Shown here: piece by piece, positions 23,284 through 32,346 of the stretch
Numbering within the stretch: the first letter of the stretch is position 1
How the letters are laid out: every line of letters begins with the position of its first letter
DNA from: JAUIAI01 sp050633665
Lineage (GTDB): Bacteria > Pseudomonadota > Gammaproteobacteria > Burkholderiales > Burkholderiaceae_E
DNA: 64,000 nucleotides
NCBI GenBank assembly: GCA_050633665.1
Contig: JBOEGY010000008.1
Location: 1 to 64,000, forward strand
Direction of reading: 5' to 3'
Made by a program: the position numbers and the translations under genes
The notes under the pieces: model-generated
Seen by the model: only the letters and a program-made list of their open reading frames with translations
Database searches by the model: none
Told to the model about the DNA's origin: nothing

Positions 23284-24416
23284 CTTTTCGCCTCGTTCAT
23301 GGCCCGATCCGCCTGGAAAGCAGCAACCTCTTCGGTCAAATCGATCCCGACCGGACACCAGGTAATACAACGCCCACACCCCACGCAGCCTGACGAGTCA
23401 AACTGATCAATCCAGTTAGCGAGCTTGTGTGTGAGCCATTGCCGGTAACGCGACTTGCCCGACGCACGTACGCTGCCACCGTGCACATAAGAAAAGTCAG
23501 AGGTAAAACAGGAATCCCAATGACGCCAACGCTCTGCGTGGTTGCCGGGCAGATCAGAATTGTCGTGGAACGTTGTACAAAAACAGGTTGGGCAAACCAT
23601 TGTGCAGTTGGCGCAACTAAGGCAACGCGTAGCAAGCTCGTCCCAGCGCGGATGCTCAGGATTATCCTGAAGCAACTCCTTGATTCCTCGGGTATCCATG
23701 GAGCGACCCATTTGCTGGCGAGCAGCCTCAAGAGCATGCCCAGCCGCCCGGTCATCCATTTCGACGGCAAGCCTGGTTTCCAACTGACTTAACAAGACCG
23801 CCCCCTGTTCGCTACCGATTTCGACCAGATACCTCAGCGGTCCATCGTCGATCAGTTCGGTCAGAGCCAGGTCAAACCCCTCGGTGACTTTAGGCCCGGT
23901 TGCCATTGACTCACAAAAACACGTCGCTGCGGCCTGACCGCAATTGACTGCGATAACAATTGACTGCTCTCGCCGATGGCGATAATCGGGATCGCGATAT
24001 TCATCGGAAAGAAAAACCTTATCCTGAATCTCCATCGCGTGAAGCTCGCAACTGCGTACGCCCAGAAACGCGAAGCTTTCGGTCAACTCCGGCTCATCTA
24101 CAAGTGTTACCTGCCCATTGATCCGGTTCGCCTGCCACAACCGCGTTTTTTTGGGGTAGAGGAATTTTTTCCAGCTATCGGGCCCCACTGAATAAGCAAA
24201 CAGTGCCTGATCGTCCCGGCGCACCAGGCGGTAACTGCCACCGTCCTGACGATCACTCCAGCCCACAGGCAAGTCGGCTGCGCTAGTCAAATCCTGGTAG
24301 GTCATCACGCCATCGGTAATCGTTGGACCAACAACGCGGCGGCCAGCAGCCCGCAAGACCTGGATTAACCGGTCAATCTGGTCTGCCTGAATAATCGCTG
24401 TCTTGGTGGGGTCCAT
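23280..24416 (-). CDS. hydB: Hydrogenase beta subunit, 4Fe-4S ferredoxin type
   Basis: A 378-residue iron-sulfur protein of the sulfhydrogenase beta / anaerobic sulfite reductase A family. The ATG at 24416 is preferred over a TTG 14 codons upstream because the family begins near KTAIIQADQIDRLIQVL; neither has a clear ribosome site. The middle contains SCELHAMEIQDKVFL; two C-terminal 4Fe-4S motifs follow, CLSCANCTMVCPTCFC and CVGCGRCITWCPVGID. It relays electrons to the flavin subunit. It is the first gene of the five-gene hydrogenase unit plus protease, and an FNR-type box is centred 72.5 bases upstream. Confidence 0.88.
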   Translation of the reverse strand: MDPTKTAIIQADQIDRLIQVLRAAGRRVVGPTITDGVMTYQDLTSAADLPVGWSDRQDGGSYRLVRRDDQALFAYSVGPDSWKKFLYPKKTRLWQANRINGQVTLVDEPELTESFAFLGVRSCELHAMEIQDKVFLSDEYRDPDYRHRREQSIVIAVNCGQAAATCFCESMATGPKVTEGFDLALTELIDDGPLRYLVEIGSEQGAVLLSQLETRLAVEMDDRAAGHALEAARQQMGRSMDTRGIKELLQDNPEHPRWDELATRCLSCANCTMVCPTCFCTTFHDNSDLPGNHAERWRHWDSCFTSDFSYVHGGSVRASGKSRYRQWLTHKLANWIDQFDSSGCVGCGRCITWCPVGIDLTEEVAAFQADRAMNEAKR

Positions 24417-24481
24417 TGCAAACAAGACTACCGCCGACGGTCTCAATTTGCTCGTCAATTGTGGCGCTGGCTTGCCGAACT

Positions 24482-24495
24482 TTGACCCACGTCAA
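24482..24495. promoter_or_regulatory. Candidate FNR-type box TTGACCCACGTCAA upstream of the hydrogenase operon
   Basis: A perfect inverted repeat TTGAC-CCAC-GTCAA. It lies in the 106-base gap between the hydroxyacid oxidase stop (24523) and hydB (ATG 24416), with its centre 72.5 bases before the start. It matches TTGA-N6-TCAA as bound by FNR, ANR and FixK. Confidence 0.6.
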
Positions 24496-24522
24496 CGGAA
24501 TAACCGGTTTGGCGCCGGCTTC

Positions 24523-25662
24523 CTACCCAAGCCGCGCTCGCAACTCTGACAGATTTGCGCAACCAAGATTGGCGAGATTCGATTTCAGATCGGCGATCAG
24601 AATCTCGGCCGCGTGATCGCCGCCTTGCTCACCCAGTGCCGCAACCGCATACATGAATGCGCGCCCCAGCAGAACAAAATCGGCGCCAAGCGCTATCGCA
24701 CGGCAAATGTCCAGGCCTCCCCGAACCCCGCTGTCGAATACCACCGGTGTTTGCCCGCCCAGTGCGTCTACTATCGGGGGTAATGCCTCGATCGAGCCCG
24801 GTGCACCGTCGAACTGGCGCGCGCCGTGATTGGAAACGATCACCCCATCGGCCCCCGCCGCCACACTTTGCACCGCATCCTGTGGGTGCAAGACGCCTTT
24901 GACAAGCAGAGTTCCCGGCCATTCTGCCCGCGTCTGCTCAAGATAATCCCAATCCAGAGTCCCCATATTCTGATTCATGTACTGCCCGATCTGGGCAATA
25001 TCGGTCGTATTCACATACTTCTCTAGGGTGCGAAACCGTGGCAAGCCGTGCGACAAGGTCGCGATTGACCAGGCCGGCCTGATCGCCGCCCGAAAATAGG
25101 TCTTGATTGTCTGGCGCGGGGGAACCGATACCTCGGCACGGGTTTGTCGTTCGCGTCTACTGTTTGCAGGCGTATCTGCGGTAACCATCAATGTCGTAAA
25201 CCCGGCATCGCGGGCACGATTGAGGATGTCCCGGCGCATTCCCGGGTCATTGGGCGGATACAACTGAAACCAGCCCATACCATCGGCGATCGGACCAATT
25301 GTCTCGGGTGTTTCGGTGGCAACCGTACTCAGTCCGTAGGGCATCCGGTAGCGGGCCGCGGTGCGGGCTAGAATCTTTTCGGCTTTTGGCCACATCAGGC
25401 CCGTGAGCCCGACCGGCGCAACGCCAAACGGCACGTCATAGCGCACGCCAAACAACTCAGTAGAGATATCCGGCGTCAACTGGCCCTTCATAAATTGCGG
25501 CAGCAGACTGATCCGGCTCAATGCTTCAGCATTTCGCCGCAACGACTGCTCCATACCGGTCCCGCTATCAAGATACTCCCAGGCGAAAAACGGAATCCGC
25601 CGCTTTGCGCGCGCGGCCAGATCCGCTATCGACGGATAGCGGTTCATTAGATCTTGATTCAT
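24523..25662 (-). CDS. FMN-dependent alpha-hydroxy-acid oxidase/dehydrogenase
   Basis: A 379-residue flavoenzyme of the lactate/glycolate/mandelate dehydrogenase family. Motifs in order: FFAWEYLDSGTGMEQSLRRN, FGVAPVGLTGLMWPKAE, LMVTADTPANSRRERQTR, LLVKGVLHPQDAVQSVAAG with a catalytic-type Lys, VSNHGARQFDG with the catalytic His, FDSGVRGGLDICRAIALGA, and LLGRAFMYAVAALGE. It oxidises a 2-hydroxy acid to a 2-oxo acid in the cytoplasm or at the inner membrane. It stands beside ureide-breakdown genes, so glycolate or ureidoglycolate-derived acids are possible substrates, but that is inference. The stop lies 106 bases from the hydrogenase start on the same strand. Confidence 0.88.
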   Translation of the reverse strand: MNQDLMNRYPSIADLAARAKRRIPFFAWEYLDSGTGMEQSLRRNAEALSRISLLPQFMKGQLTPDISTELFGVRYDVPFGVAPVGLTGLMWPKAEKILARTAARYRMPYGLSTVATETPETIGPIADGMGWFQLYPPNDPGMRRDILNRARDAGFTTLMVTADTPANSRRERQTRAEVSVPPRQTIKTYFRAAIRPAWSIATLSHGLPRFRTLEKYVNTTDIAQIGQYMNQNMGTLDWDYLEQTRAEWPGTLLVKGVLHPQDAVQSVAAGADGVIVSNHGARQFDGAPGSIEALPPIVDALGGQTPVVFDSGVRGGLDICRAIALGADFVLLGRAFMYAVAALGEQGGDHAAEILIADLKSNLANLGCANLSELRARLG

Positions 25663-25831
25663 GGCGTGGCTTACCGATGTTGTCTCGAAGGCGCTATTCT
25701 GCCCTTATCGCGTGACGGGATATAAAACCCGTCAGTCACACGAGGAAGACACTAACTGTATGACGACGGCACTGAGACTCGACAAAGAAGCGGACCGCCG
25801 GTTTTTAGAAAACACCATCAGGCCAGATCAA

Positions 25832-27601
25832 TCACCCGGACAACCGCTTAAGCAATGACCCGAACGCCTCAACAGCCAATTGCATATCATCGCTGGTCGA
25901 ACTTTCAAGGGGATTGTGGCTGATACCGGCGTTTTCGCCCCGTACAAACAACATCGCCTGCGGCATAACCTCATGCAGTTTCATCGCATCATGGCCAGCG
26001 CCGCTAGGCATACGGAATACCGGCAAGCCCATCCCCTCAATCGCTTTCTGCCAATGGTTCTGCCATTCGGGGGCACAAGGAGCCGCCGCCGCACGCATCG
26101 ATTCTTGCAGCACAAAATCCACGCCCCGGCGCTGGCATATTTCCTGCAGCGAAGTCTTGGCGTCGTCCACGCAGGCGTCCCGCACGGCATCGCTGGTCGC
26201 ACGGATGTCGAGACTAAAACGGCAAGCTCCGGGAATGACGTTTATGGAGCCATTCGGCACTTCGAGCATCCCAACCGTCGCGACCAGATCCGGAACCGCC
26301 TTACCGCGGCTTTCAACCGAAAGCAGGAACTCGGCGGCGGCGGCGGCGGCATCACGGCGACTATTCATCGGCGTCGTACCGGCATGACTTGCCATGCCGG
26401 TGATCTGACCCACAAAGCGGGTGCCGCCGTTAATTGAAGTCACGACCCCGAGTGGCAAGCCCATCTCATTCAGTACCGGCCCTTGTTCAATGTGCAATTC
26501 GACAAAGCCCAGATATCGAGTCGGGTCGCGCTTGATATTGGGAATATCGTCGATATCCAAGCCGGCGTGCTCCATCGCCTCCCGCATACTGACTCCGTCA
26601 GCATCGGTCTGTTCCAGCCAGGACGGATCGAAATGACCGGTCAGCGCGCCCGAACCAAGGAAAGTCGCCTTGAACCGCTGCCCCTCCTCTTCGGCAAAGC
26701 CAACCACTTCAATGCCGAACGGCAAGCGACGGCCCTGCCGATGTAAGGCCTGAACACAAGCCATCGGCACGAATATTCCCAGTCGGCCATCGTATTTTCC
26801 GCCGTTGCGCACCGTATCGTAGTGGCTACCCGTCAGCAGGCGCCGGGCCTGTGGATCATCGCCATGGTAGATCCCGACAACATTGCCTACCGCGTCCGTC
26901 TCGACAGAATCAAACCCGCAGTCCTCGCGCATCCATTCAGTCAAACGCTGCGCGCAGGCCCGGTGCGCGTCGGTCAGATAGGTCACTGTTAACTGACCCG
27001 TGTCTTGATAACCCGTATCGGTATGCTCGGCCAGGGTTTCGGCCCAGTCCCAGACAACATTCCCCTGAACCGGGTGGGCATCGAATTTGTCGTTGAGACG
27101 AAGTTCGGCAATCCGGTGAATGTTGCGCAAGGCCTCTGCACGCTCAAAGTCCGGATGGTTAGCGAGACGCCTCTCCAGGGCAACGATGATCTGCTCCTTT
27201 GACAGTCCGCTACCACGCGGCCCAAGCACGGCGAGAACAAACGGAAAGCCAAACCGGGCGATATAGTCAGCATTGAGCGCCTTAAGCTGACGCAACTCGG
27301 CCGGCGTGCAAGCTGTCAGCCCAGCCTTACTCTGCTCGTGAGTTGACTCGCGGGTCAAGGCTATAGCCTCCATCGCCTGGCCGGCAAGCTCCGGGTGGGC
27401 CAGGATAAGCTGCGACTGTTCCTCAAATGAAGCGTCGCGCACAATCTGCACCAGGCACAGCTTCAGTTGGGCGAGTGATTGAAACGGTCGGGCACCTGCC
27501 GCTCGTTCAGCAATCCACGGTGAATGCTCATAAGCTCCGTCGAGCCATTGAATGAATTGGGCCGGTGTGGCCGAATTGAGTTGAACCAGGGTCAGCGCCA
27601 T
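25832..27601 (-). CDS. Fusion: OHCU decarboxylase (UraD) and allantoate amidohydrolase-type M20 enzyme
   Basis: A 589-residue protein with two enzymes of purine breakdown. Residues 1-170 are a UraD-type decarboxylase for the urate intermediate OHCU: LILAHPELAG with the catalytic His and ESTHEQSKAGL with the catalytic Glu. Residues about 180-589 are an allantoate amidohydrolase / N-carbamoylase of the M20 family: GSHYDTVRNGGKYDGRLGI, VGFAEEEGQRF, ELHIEQGPVLNEMGL and GAGHDAMKLHEV supply the dimetal and substrate residues. Such UraD-AAH fusions are known. It would make S-allantoin and later degrade allantoate in the cytoplasm, with PuuE (encoded 5 bases upstream) doing the step between. No urate oxidase or transthyretin-like hydrolase is in the window. 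Confidence 0.9.
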   Translation of the reverse strand: MALTLVQLNSATPAQFIQWLDGAYEHSPWIAERAAGARPFQSLAQLKLCLVQIVRDASFEEQSQLILAHPELAGQAMEAIALTRESTHEQSKAGLTACTPAELRQLKALNADYIARFGFPFVLAVLGPRGSGLSKEQIIVALERRLANHPDFERAEALRNIHRIAELRLNDKFDAHPVQGNVVWDWAETLAEHTDTGYQDTGQLTVTYLTDAHRACAQRLTEWMREDCGFDSVETDAVGNVVGIYHGDDPQARRLLTGSHYDTVRNGGKYDGRLGIFVPMACVQALHRQGRRLPFGIEVVGFAEEEGQRFKATFLGSGALTGHFDPSWLEQTDADGVSMREAMEHAGLDIDDIPNIKRDPTRYLGFVELHIEQGPVLNEMGLPLGVVTSINGGTRFVGQITGMASHAGTTPMNSRRDAAAAAAEFLLSVESRGKAVPDLVATVGMLEVPNGSINVIPGACRFSLDIRATSDAVRDACVDDAKTSLQEICQRRGVDFVLQESMRAAAAPCAPEWQNHWQKAIEGMGLPVFRMPSGAGHDAMKLHEVMPQAMLFVRGENAGISHNPLESSTSDDMQLAVEAFGSLLKRLSG

Positions 27602-27606
27602 GCGGT

Positions 27607-28554
27607 CTACTCCCAGACGAAGGCGGTTGAAGCGTCAAAAGGATGCACTTCCCTCCAGTGGCGGGCAATATCGATACGCCGGGTCACCCAGACGCGGTCG
27701 TGTTTTTCGATATGGTCCAGAAAGCGCTGCAATGCCCGGAACCGGGCCGGCCGCCCAAGAATGCGGCAATGCATGCCGACACTCATCATGCTGGGCCGAT
27801 CTGCCCCCTCAACATAATGCAAGTCGAAAGCGTCGCGCAGATAGGTGAAAAAATCATCCCCCTGCGTGAAACCCTGTGGCAGTCCGAAGCGCATGTCGTT
27901 GCAATCGAGCGTATACGGGACCACCAGGTTCGGCGCCAACCGGCCATCCGATTTGCGAACCTGCAACCAGAATGGCAACTCGTCACCATAGTAGTCACTG
28001 TCGTATTCAAATCCACCAAAGTCAGCAACCAGCCGGCGGGTATTTGGACTGTCCCGACCGGTATACCATCCCAAAGGCCGGTCGCCGGTCAGTTTTTCGA
28101 TTGCGGCCATCCCCAGCCTCATATGCTCACGCTCGGTCGGCTCATCCACCTCCTGGTAGTTAATCCAGCGCCAGCCATGACAGGCGATCTCGTGGCCAAG
28201 CTCCATAAACGCAGCCGTTACTTCCGGACTACGTTGCAACGCCATGCCAACGCCGAATACTGTCAACGGTAACTGACGTTGTTCGAATTCTCGCAGGATT
28301 CGCCAGACACCTACCCGAGAGCCATACTCATAAATAGACTCCATACTCAAGTGCCTGTCAGGGAATGCGGGAGGGCTTGCCATCTCAGAAAGAAACTGCT
28401 CGCTACCCGGATCGCCATGCAAAACAGAGTTTTCGCCGCCTTCTTCGAAATTCAGCACGAACTGGACCGCTACCCGGGCCTTGCCCGGCCAGTGCGCATC
28501 AGGCGCCAATTGGCCGTAACCTGAAAGATCGCGCGGATAGGAATTTGCTGTCAT
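27607..28554 (-). CDS. puuE: Allantoinase PuuE (polysaccharide deacetylase fold)
   Basis: A 315-residue enzyme that opens the allantoin ring to allantoate without the metal used by classical allantoinases. The ATG at 28554 matches the usual start (SYPRDLSGYGQ..PHWPG-type); a GTG 8 codons upstream is possible. Hallmarks: KARVAVQFVLNFEEGGENSV, YGSRVGVWRILREFEQR, GHEIACHGWRWINYQEV, GWYTGRDSPNTRRLV and FGLPQGFTQGDDFFTYL, all typical of PuuE. It is followed 5 bases later by the UraD-allantoate amidohydrolase fusion, forming a two-gene ureide operon. Confidence 0.92.
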   Translation of the reverse strand: MTANSYPRDLSGYGQLAPDAHWPGKARVAVQFVLNFEEGGENSVLHGDPGSEQFLSEMASPPAFPDRHLSMESIYEYGSRVGVWRILREFEQRQLPLTVFGVGMALQRSPEVTAAFMELGHEIACHGWRWINYQEVDEPTEREHMRLGMAAIEKLTGDRPLGWYTGRDSPNTRRLVADFGGFEYDSDYYGDELPFWLQVRKSDGRLAPNLVVPYTLDCNDMRFGLPQGFTQGDDFFTYLRDAFDLHYVEGADRPSMMSVGMHCRILGRPARFRALQRFLDHIEKHDRVWVTRRIDIARHWREVHPFDASTAFVWE

Positions 28555-28800
28555 AAACTGAGGCCCATCAGGAGTCACCGTCTCAGGATTCTACCCATGC
28601 CCAGCCAGGCCCGGGGAATGCGGCCTCTTCAAAACCGCTGGCACACTCACCTCTGAGCCATTCTTTGAGCCACCTTGCAGCCCGCCTTACCGTGTAGCGC
28701 ACCAAGTATGAGCGCGGAGCCTGAGTAACCGTTGCAGATCCCCAGGCAGATGGGACAATAAGCCAGCACAATGGCAGCAAGAACCTCTTATGGACATTCG

Positions 28801-30024
28801 ATGACCGCAAACGACAAACTTGACCAATGGATCGACGTTCACTTCGACGAGCAGGTGCAATTCCTGCAAGACCTGATTCGAGTCCCGACTGATTCCCCTC
28901 CGGGCAATACCGCGCCACATGCCGATCGAACCGTCGAATTGTTGAGCCAGATGGGCATCGAAGCCGAACAACATCCCGTTCCCGAAGAGGACGTCAGATC
29001 CTACGGGATGCAATCCATCACCAATCTGATCGTTCGCCGCCACTACGGTCCGGGCACGACGATCGCCCTGAATGCCCATGGCGACGTGGTCCCGCCAGGA
29101 GAAGGCTGGCAACACGACCCCTACGGGGGTGAGATAGAAAACGGTAAGCTGTATGGTCGGGCTGCTGCGGTCAGCAAAAGCGATTTTTCTACCTATACCT
29201 TTGCCGTACGGGCGCTTGAAGCCAGCGGGTCGAACCTGACCGGGGCTGTCGAATTGCATTTCACCTACGACGAGGAATCTGGCGGAGAACTCGGCCCGGC
29301 CAGACTGCTCAACCTTAATCTCACAAAGCCGGACCTACTGATTGCAGCCGGTTTTGGTTATCAAGTCATCACCGCCCACAATGGTTGCCTGCAAATGGCT
29401 GTTACCGTGCACGGCACGATGGCCCACGCCGCCATTCCCGAGACGGGTGTCGATGCGCTCCGCATTGCCAATGAAATGTTGACCGAGTTGTACGCCCAGA
29501 ACGAGCGATACCAATCCATCAGATCTGCGGTTAAGGGAATCACTCATCCTTATTTGAACATCGGCTTAATCGAGGGCGGAACGAATACTAATGTTGTCCC
29601 GGGCAAAGTAACGTTTAAACTGGACCGGCGCATGATTCCCGAAGAAGACCCGGCGTCTGTAGAGGCCGATATCCGGCGGATCATCGATCAAGTCGCCACC
29701 AGACACCCTGACGCCTCGGTTGAAATCAAGCGCTTGCTGCGCGCTAATTCGCTGACCCCGCTCGAAGGCAACAAGCCACTGATTGATGCCCTCCAAAAAC
29801 ACGGTGCAATAGTCTTTGGTGAACCGATTGAAACCACCGGCACGCCGTTGTATACCGACGTTCGAATTTACGGCGAACACGGTATTCCGGCGGTCATCTA
29901 TGGCGCCGGCCCGCGCACCGTCCTGGAGTCAAATGCCAAAAGGGCTGACGAACATATCGTGCTGGAAGATCTGCGGCGAGCCACCAAAGTGATAGCACGG
30001 AGCCTCCATGAATTATTGACTTGA
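28801..30024 (+). CDS. M20 family metallopeptidase (ArgE/DapE/carboxypeptidase-type)
   Basis: A 407-residue dimetal hydrolase. The ATG at 28801 starts the family sequence (KLDQWIDVHFDEQVQFLQDL); no strong ribosome site is seen. Metal-site motifs: IALNAHGDVVPPGEGW (His, Asp), HFTYDEESGGELGP (Glu pair) and TDVRIYGEHGIPAVIYGAGP near the end. Where most members read GRGAADMKGG, this one reads GRAAAVSKSDFST, a variant that also occurs in a subfamily of uncharacterised M20 proteins, so the bridging Asp must come from elsewhere or the site differs. It probably hydrolyses an N-acyl or N-carbamoyl amino acid. It is divergent from puuE across a 246-base gap in which I see no further gene. Confidence 0.82.
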   Translation: MTANDKLDQWIDVHFDEQVQFLQDLIRVPTDSPPGNTAPHADRTVELLSQMGIEAEQHPVPEEDVRSYGMQSITNLIVRRHYGPGTTIALNAHGDVVPPGEGWQHDPYGGEIENGKLYGRAAAVSKSDFSTYTFAVRALEASGSNLTGAVELHFTYDEESGGELGPARLLNLNLTKPDLLIAAGFGYQVITAHNGCLQMAVTVHGTMAHAAIPETGVDALRIANEMLTELYAQNERYQSIRSAVKGITHPYLNIGLIEGGTNTNVVPGKVTFKLDRRMIPEEDPASVEADIRRIIDQVATRHPDASVEIKRLLRANSLTPLEGNKPLIDALQKHGAIVFGEPIETTGTPLYTDVRIYGEHGIPAVIYGAGPRTVLESNAKRADEHIVLEDLRRATKVIARSLHELLT

Positions 30025-30070
30025 GTGACTGCCTGAAACAGCTCTCCGGGCGAGCCTGGATGGCCGCCCT

Positions 30071-30511
30071 CTAACGCTTGTATTTTACAAACGGCGTCTG
30101 TTGCGCAACCCGGTCATAGAGCTTTCGGGCGGTCTTGTTGGATGAGGTCGTCAGCCAGTAAGTCTGCGACGCCCCATGCTTGTCAGCCTCAGCATAGACG
30201 GCCTCAATAAGTGCATGTCCGACACCTTCGCCGCGCACACTCAGCGCACAAAAAAGGTCTTGCATATAGCAACGCGGCCCCCAATCAGAAGTTGATCGCA
30301 GAAAGTAATAATGACTAAAGCCGACCAGCATGCCTTTCTTGTCTGCCACAAAGCCATACGGCTGGCCGCTCTGGCCATGTAAGTCGCCCCAAACACGCGC
30401 GGTCGTTCGGTCTTCGACTGCTCTTTCGTAAAAGGCGTTGTAACCCCGCCAGAGTGTCAGCCAGCCCTGCTCGTCCGACTCTTTCATTCGCCTGATAACG
30501 ACGTTGGTCAT
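30071..30511 (-). CDS. GNAT family N-acetyltransferase
   Basis: A 146-residue acetyltransferase. The acetyl-CoA site is in the strand-loop-helix CALSVRGEGVGHALIEAVYAEA, with the RGEGVG form of the Q/RxxGxG/A motif; the preceding strand is GWLTLWRGYNAFYER and the late motif is YWLTTSSNKTARKLYDRVA. It transfers an acetyl group to an amine of a small molecule or protein; the acceptor is not known. It is a single gene converging on the M20 hydrolase. Confidence 0.85.
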   Translation of the reverse strand: MTNVVIRRMKESDEQGWLTLWRGYNAFYERAVEDRTTARVWGDLHGQSGQPYGFVADKKGMLVGFSHYYFLRSTSDWGPRCYMQDLFCALSVRGEGVGHALIEAVYAEADKHGASQTYWLTTSSNKTARKLYDRVAQQTPFVKYKR

Positions 30512-30661
30512 TCCTCTAGTCCCATTGTTCCTGAAGGCACGGACACTGTAGATGACGAATAACAGTCAGGCAACCGCTTCAAAGACGCAATTGCCACCCA
30601 CCGAGGCGCGCACCAAGCGCGAAGACAGGGGCGCATGCTTATGCAAAGCCGGGTGAAGTCC

Positions 30662-31888
30662 TTACTCAGCCGTCAGGCCCTGGCTGCTCAGTGAGCGCAG
30701 AAAAGCAACCAGGTCGGCCAACTCAGCTGCATCAAGGCTCAGTGGGCGCAAGAGACGCGCGCCATCGGCATGCAGTCGATCCAGATCAATATTATTGTAG
30801 TGTTTCACGACCTCCTCCAGCGTGTTGAGGCTGCCGTTATGCATATAAGGCGCAGTATGAGTGAGCTGGCGCAGGCTTGGCACCTTGAACTCGCCGAAGT
30901 GTCGGTGATCAATGTAGATATGGCGAGTCAGGAGTGCGCGCGAATCAGTTTCAACTGCATCATTGAACAAGCCAAGACGGTTCAGCTCATTGTTCATCAA
31001 CGTCTTCAATCCGGAGTGGCGCCCGGCATCAACCCCGCCAGGGATAAAAAACGGGATGCCGATGTCAGCGAATTCGCCGTTGGAGAACCGCGCGCCACTG
31101 TGACAGCTGGTACAACCAGCTTCACCGGCAAACAGACGCAGACCGCGCTGCGCGTCGATTGGATAGCTCGCAGCTGCATTGGTATCGCCGGCGGTCAGGG
31201 CATCTCGAAAATCGTCGAACGCTGTGCGCGGCGACACAAGCGTCGCACCATAGGCAGCCAGGGCTTTGGCAATATCGATTGCGAGCCGCTTGTTGTCTGC
31301 CGGTAACCCCACTCCAAACACCTGGCGGTATTGCACTGTCCAGGCCGGCACCGACCGTACTGTGGAGGCGAGAGAGGCCAGGCTATGCCCCATTTCCCGT
31401 TTGTCCAGCATCGGTTCAAGACTGGCCCACCACAACGAATCATGACCACCGTCCCAGCCGAGCCAGCGCAATTGTCCCGAATCTAACAAGGTTGGCGTAT
31501 TACGCACCCCGGGCGCAAGGCCAACCGCCACCGCCCGGCCGTCCTGAAAAGCAAGATCCGGGCGGTGACAGCTCGCGCACGAGCGCTTGCCGTCACGAGA
31601 CAACCGCGTATCGCCAAACAACGCCCGGCCAAATTCAATAGCCAGTGCCTGACCCTCTACCCGGTTCGACGCATCGCGCTTAACCGGTGGAGGCCAGGGA
31701 CCCATTGCGTCGATCTGTGCCCGCTCGGATGCGGTGAACTCGAGCACGCCGCTGTCTGCCGGGCCGGCCGCCAGGGCCAGCTCCCCGACGAAAGACCCGG
31801 CAACTGAAAACAGGCAAACGAGAACGGCCAGCCCAACTCGCAAGAGCAACGCCGGTGCTTCCGAGTTACTCACGTCCGCGAAGCCCAT
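30662..31888 (-). CDS. Exported diheme cytochrome c peroxidase / MauG-like protein
   Basis: A 408-residue periplasmic protein with a signal-like segment (LLRVGLAVLVCLFSVAGSFV) and two haem motifs, CASCH in a DGKRSCASCHRPDLAFQDG setting and CTSCH in GEAGCTSCHSGARFSNGEF. GVRNTPTLLDS and FKVPSLRQLTHTAPYMHNGS are typical of the bacterial cytochrome c peroxidase/MauG family. It either reduces peroxide with electrons from a small cytochrome or forms a high-valent diheme centre that modifies a partner protein. It is the last gene of an operon with a YtkA/FixH-like protein (10-base gap) and a secreted amidohydrolase, which favours a dedicated partner substrate. Confidence 0.87.
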   Translation of the reverse strand: MGFADVSNSEAPALLLRVGLAVLVCLFSVAGSFVGELALAAGPADSGVLEFTASERAQIDAMGPWPPPVKRDASNRVEGQALAIEFGRALFGDTRLSRDGKRSCASCHRPDLAFQDGRAVAVGLAPGVRNTPTLLDSGQLRWLGWDGGHDSLWWASLEPMLDKREMGHSLASLASTVRSVPAWTVQYRQVFGVGLPADNKRLAIDIAKALAAYGATLVSPRTAFDDFRDALTAGDTNAAASYPIDAQRGLRLFAGEAGCTSCHSGARFSNGEFADIGIPFFIPGGVDAGRHSGLKTLMNNELNRLGLFNDAVETDSRALLTRHIYIDHRHFGEFKVPSLRQLTHTAPYMHNGSLNTLEEVVKHYNNIDLDRLHADGARLLRPLSLDAAELADLVAFLRSLSSQGLTAE

Positions 31889-31898
31889 CGTTTGCCGC

Positions 31899-32342
31899 TC
31901 AACGTAAACTGATGTCGTGGGTCAGCAAGACGGGCGAGCGTGACTTATGCCCTGGCACTTCCAGTGTAAAAGCAAGCCGCCACGGACCACTCATATGCCA
32001 AACCATGCCCTGAACTCGCCACCTCCCCTCGCCAAGGCGGTGAATCGAGGGTCGGTAATTCATGCCATGACGGTGAATGGGCATCGTTGCATCGACCGAG
32101 ACCAAAGTCGCGTCGCGCGGACAAACGGCCAGCTCCAGTTCAAACGGCTCTCCCACGTTGATCTCACTCGGCACGGACTGCCAGCGTACCCGAACCTGCT
32201 CAGTCTTGACGAGATGCGCCAGGCCGGCCTCATCGCTACACGTGTCGCCCGCGCCGGCAAGACTGGAAAAAGCGGCCAGCAGAAACAACGGCATCACAGA
32301 CAACCTATTGATACCAAATCGAATGTCGGCAGACCTGTTCAA
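31899..32342 (-). CDS. Exported YtkA/FixH-like beta-sandwich protein
   Basis: A 147-residue protein with a signal peptide (SVMPLFLLAAFSSLAGAGD, cleavage near GAGDTC). The mature part is one Ig-like domain of the YtkA/FixH type: INVGEPFELELAVCP, then DATMPIHRHGMNYRPSI, then GEGRWRVQGMVWHMSGPWRLAFTLEV. The His-Arg-His-Gly-Met and Trp-His-Met clusters look like a copper site. FixH/YtkA proteins are found near copper oxidases and cytochrome assembly genes. Here it lies between an exported amidohydrolase and a diheme peroxidase, with gaps of 4 and 10 bases. I infer a periplasmic copper-binding or folding partner. Confidence 0.75.
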   Translation of the reverse strand: MNRSADIRFGINRLSVMPLFLLAAFSSLAGAGDTCSDEAGLAHLVKTEQVRVRWQSVPSEINVGEPFELELAVCPRDATLVSVDATMPIHRHGMNYRPSIHRLGEGRWRVQGMVWHMSGPWRLAFTLEVPGHKSRSPVLLTHDISLR

Positions 32343-32346
32343 TGAC

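Noticed and set aside
25760..25858. A 32-codon plus-strand frame starting MTTALRLDKEADRR
   Set aside because: It is too short, overlaps the end of the convergent fusion gene, and has no family match.
25880..26437. A 185-codon plus-strand frame
   Set aside because: It is antisense to the UraD-allantoate amidohydrolase fusion.
27643..28272. A 209-codon plus-strand frame
   Set aside because: It lies fully antisense to puuE, which is clearly coding; the product has no recognisable features.
28687..29259. A 190-codon minus-strand frame
   Set aside because: It is antisense to the M20 hydrolase gene and has no ribosome site.
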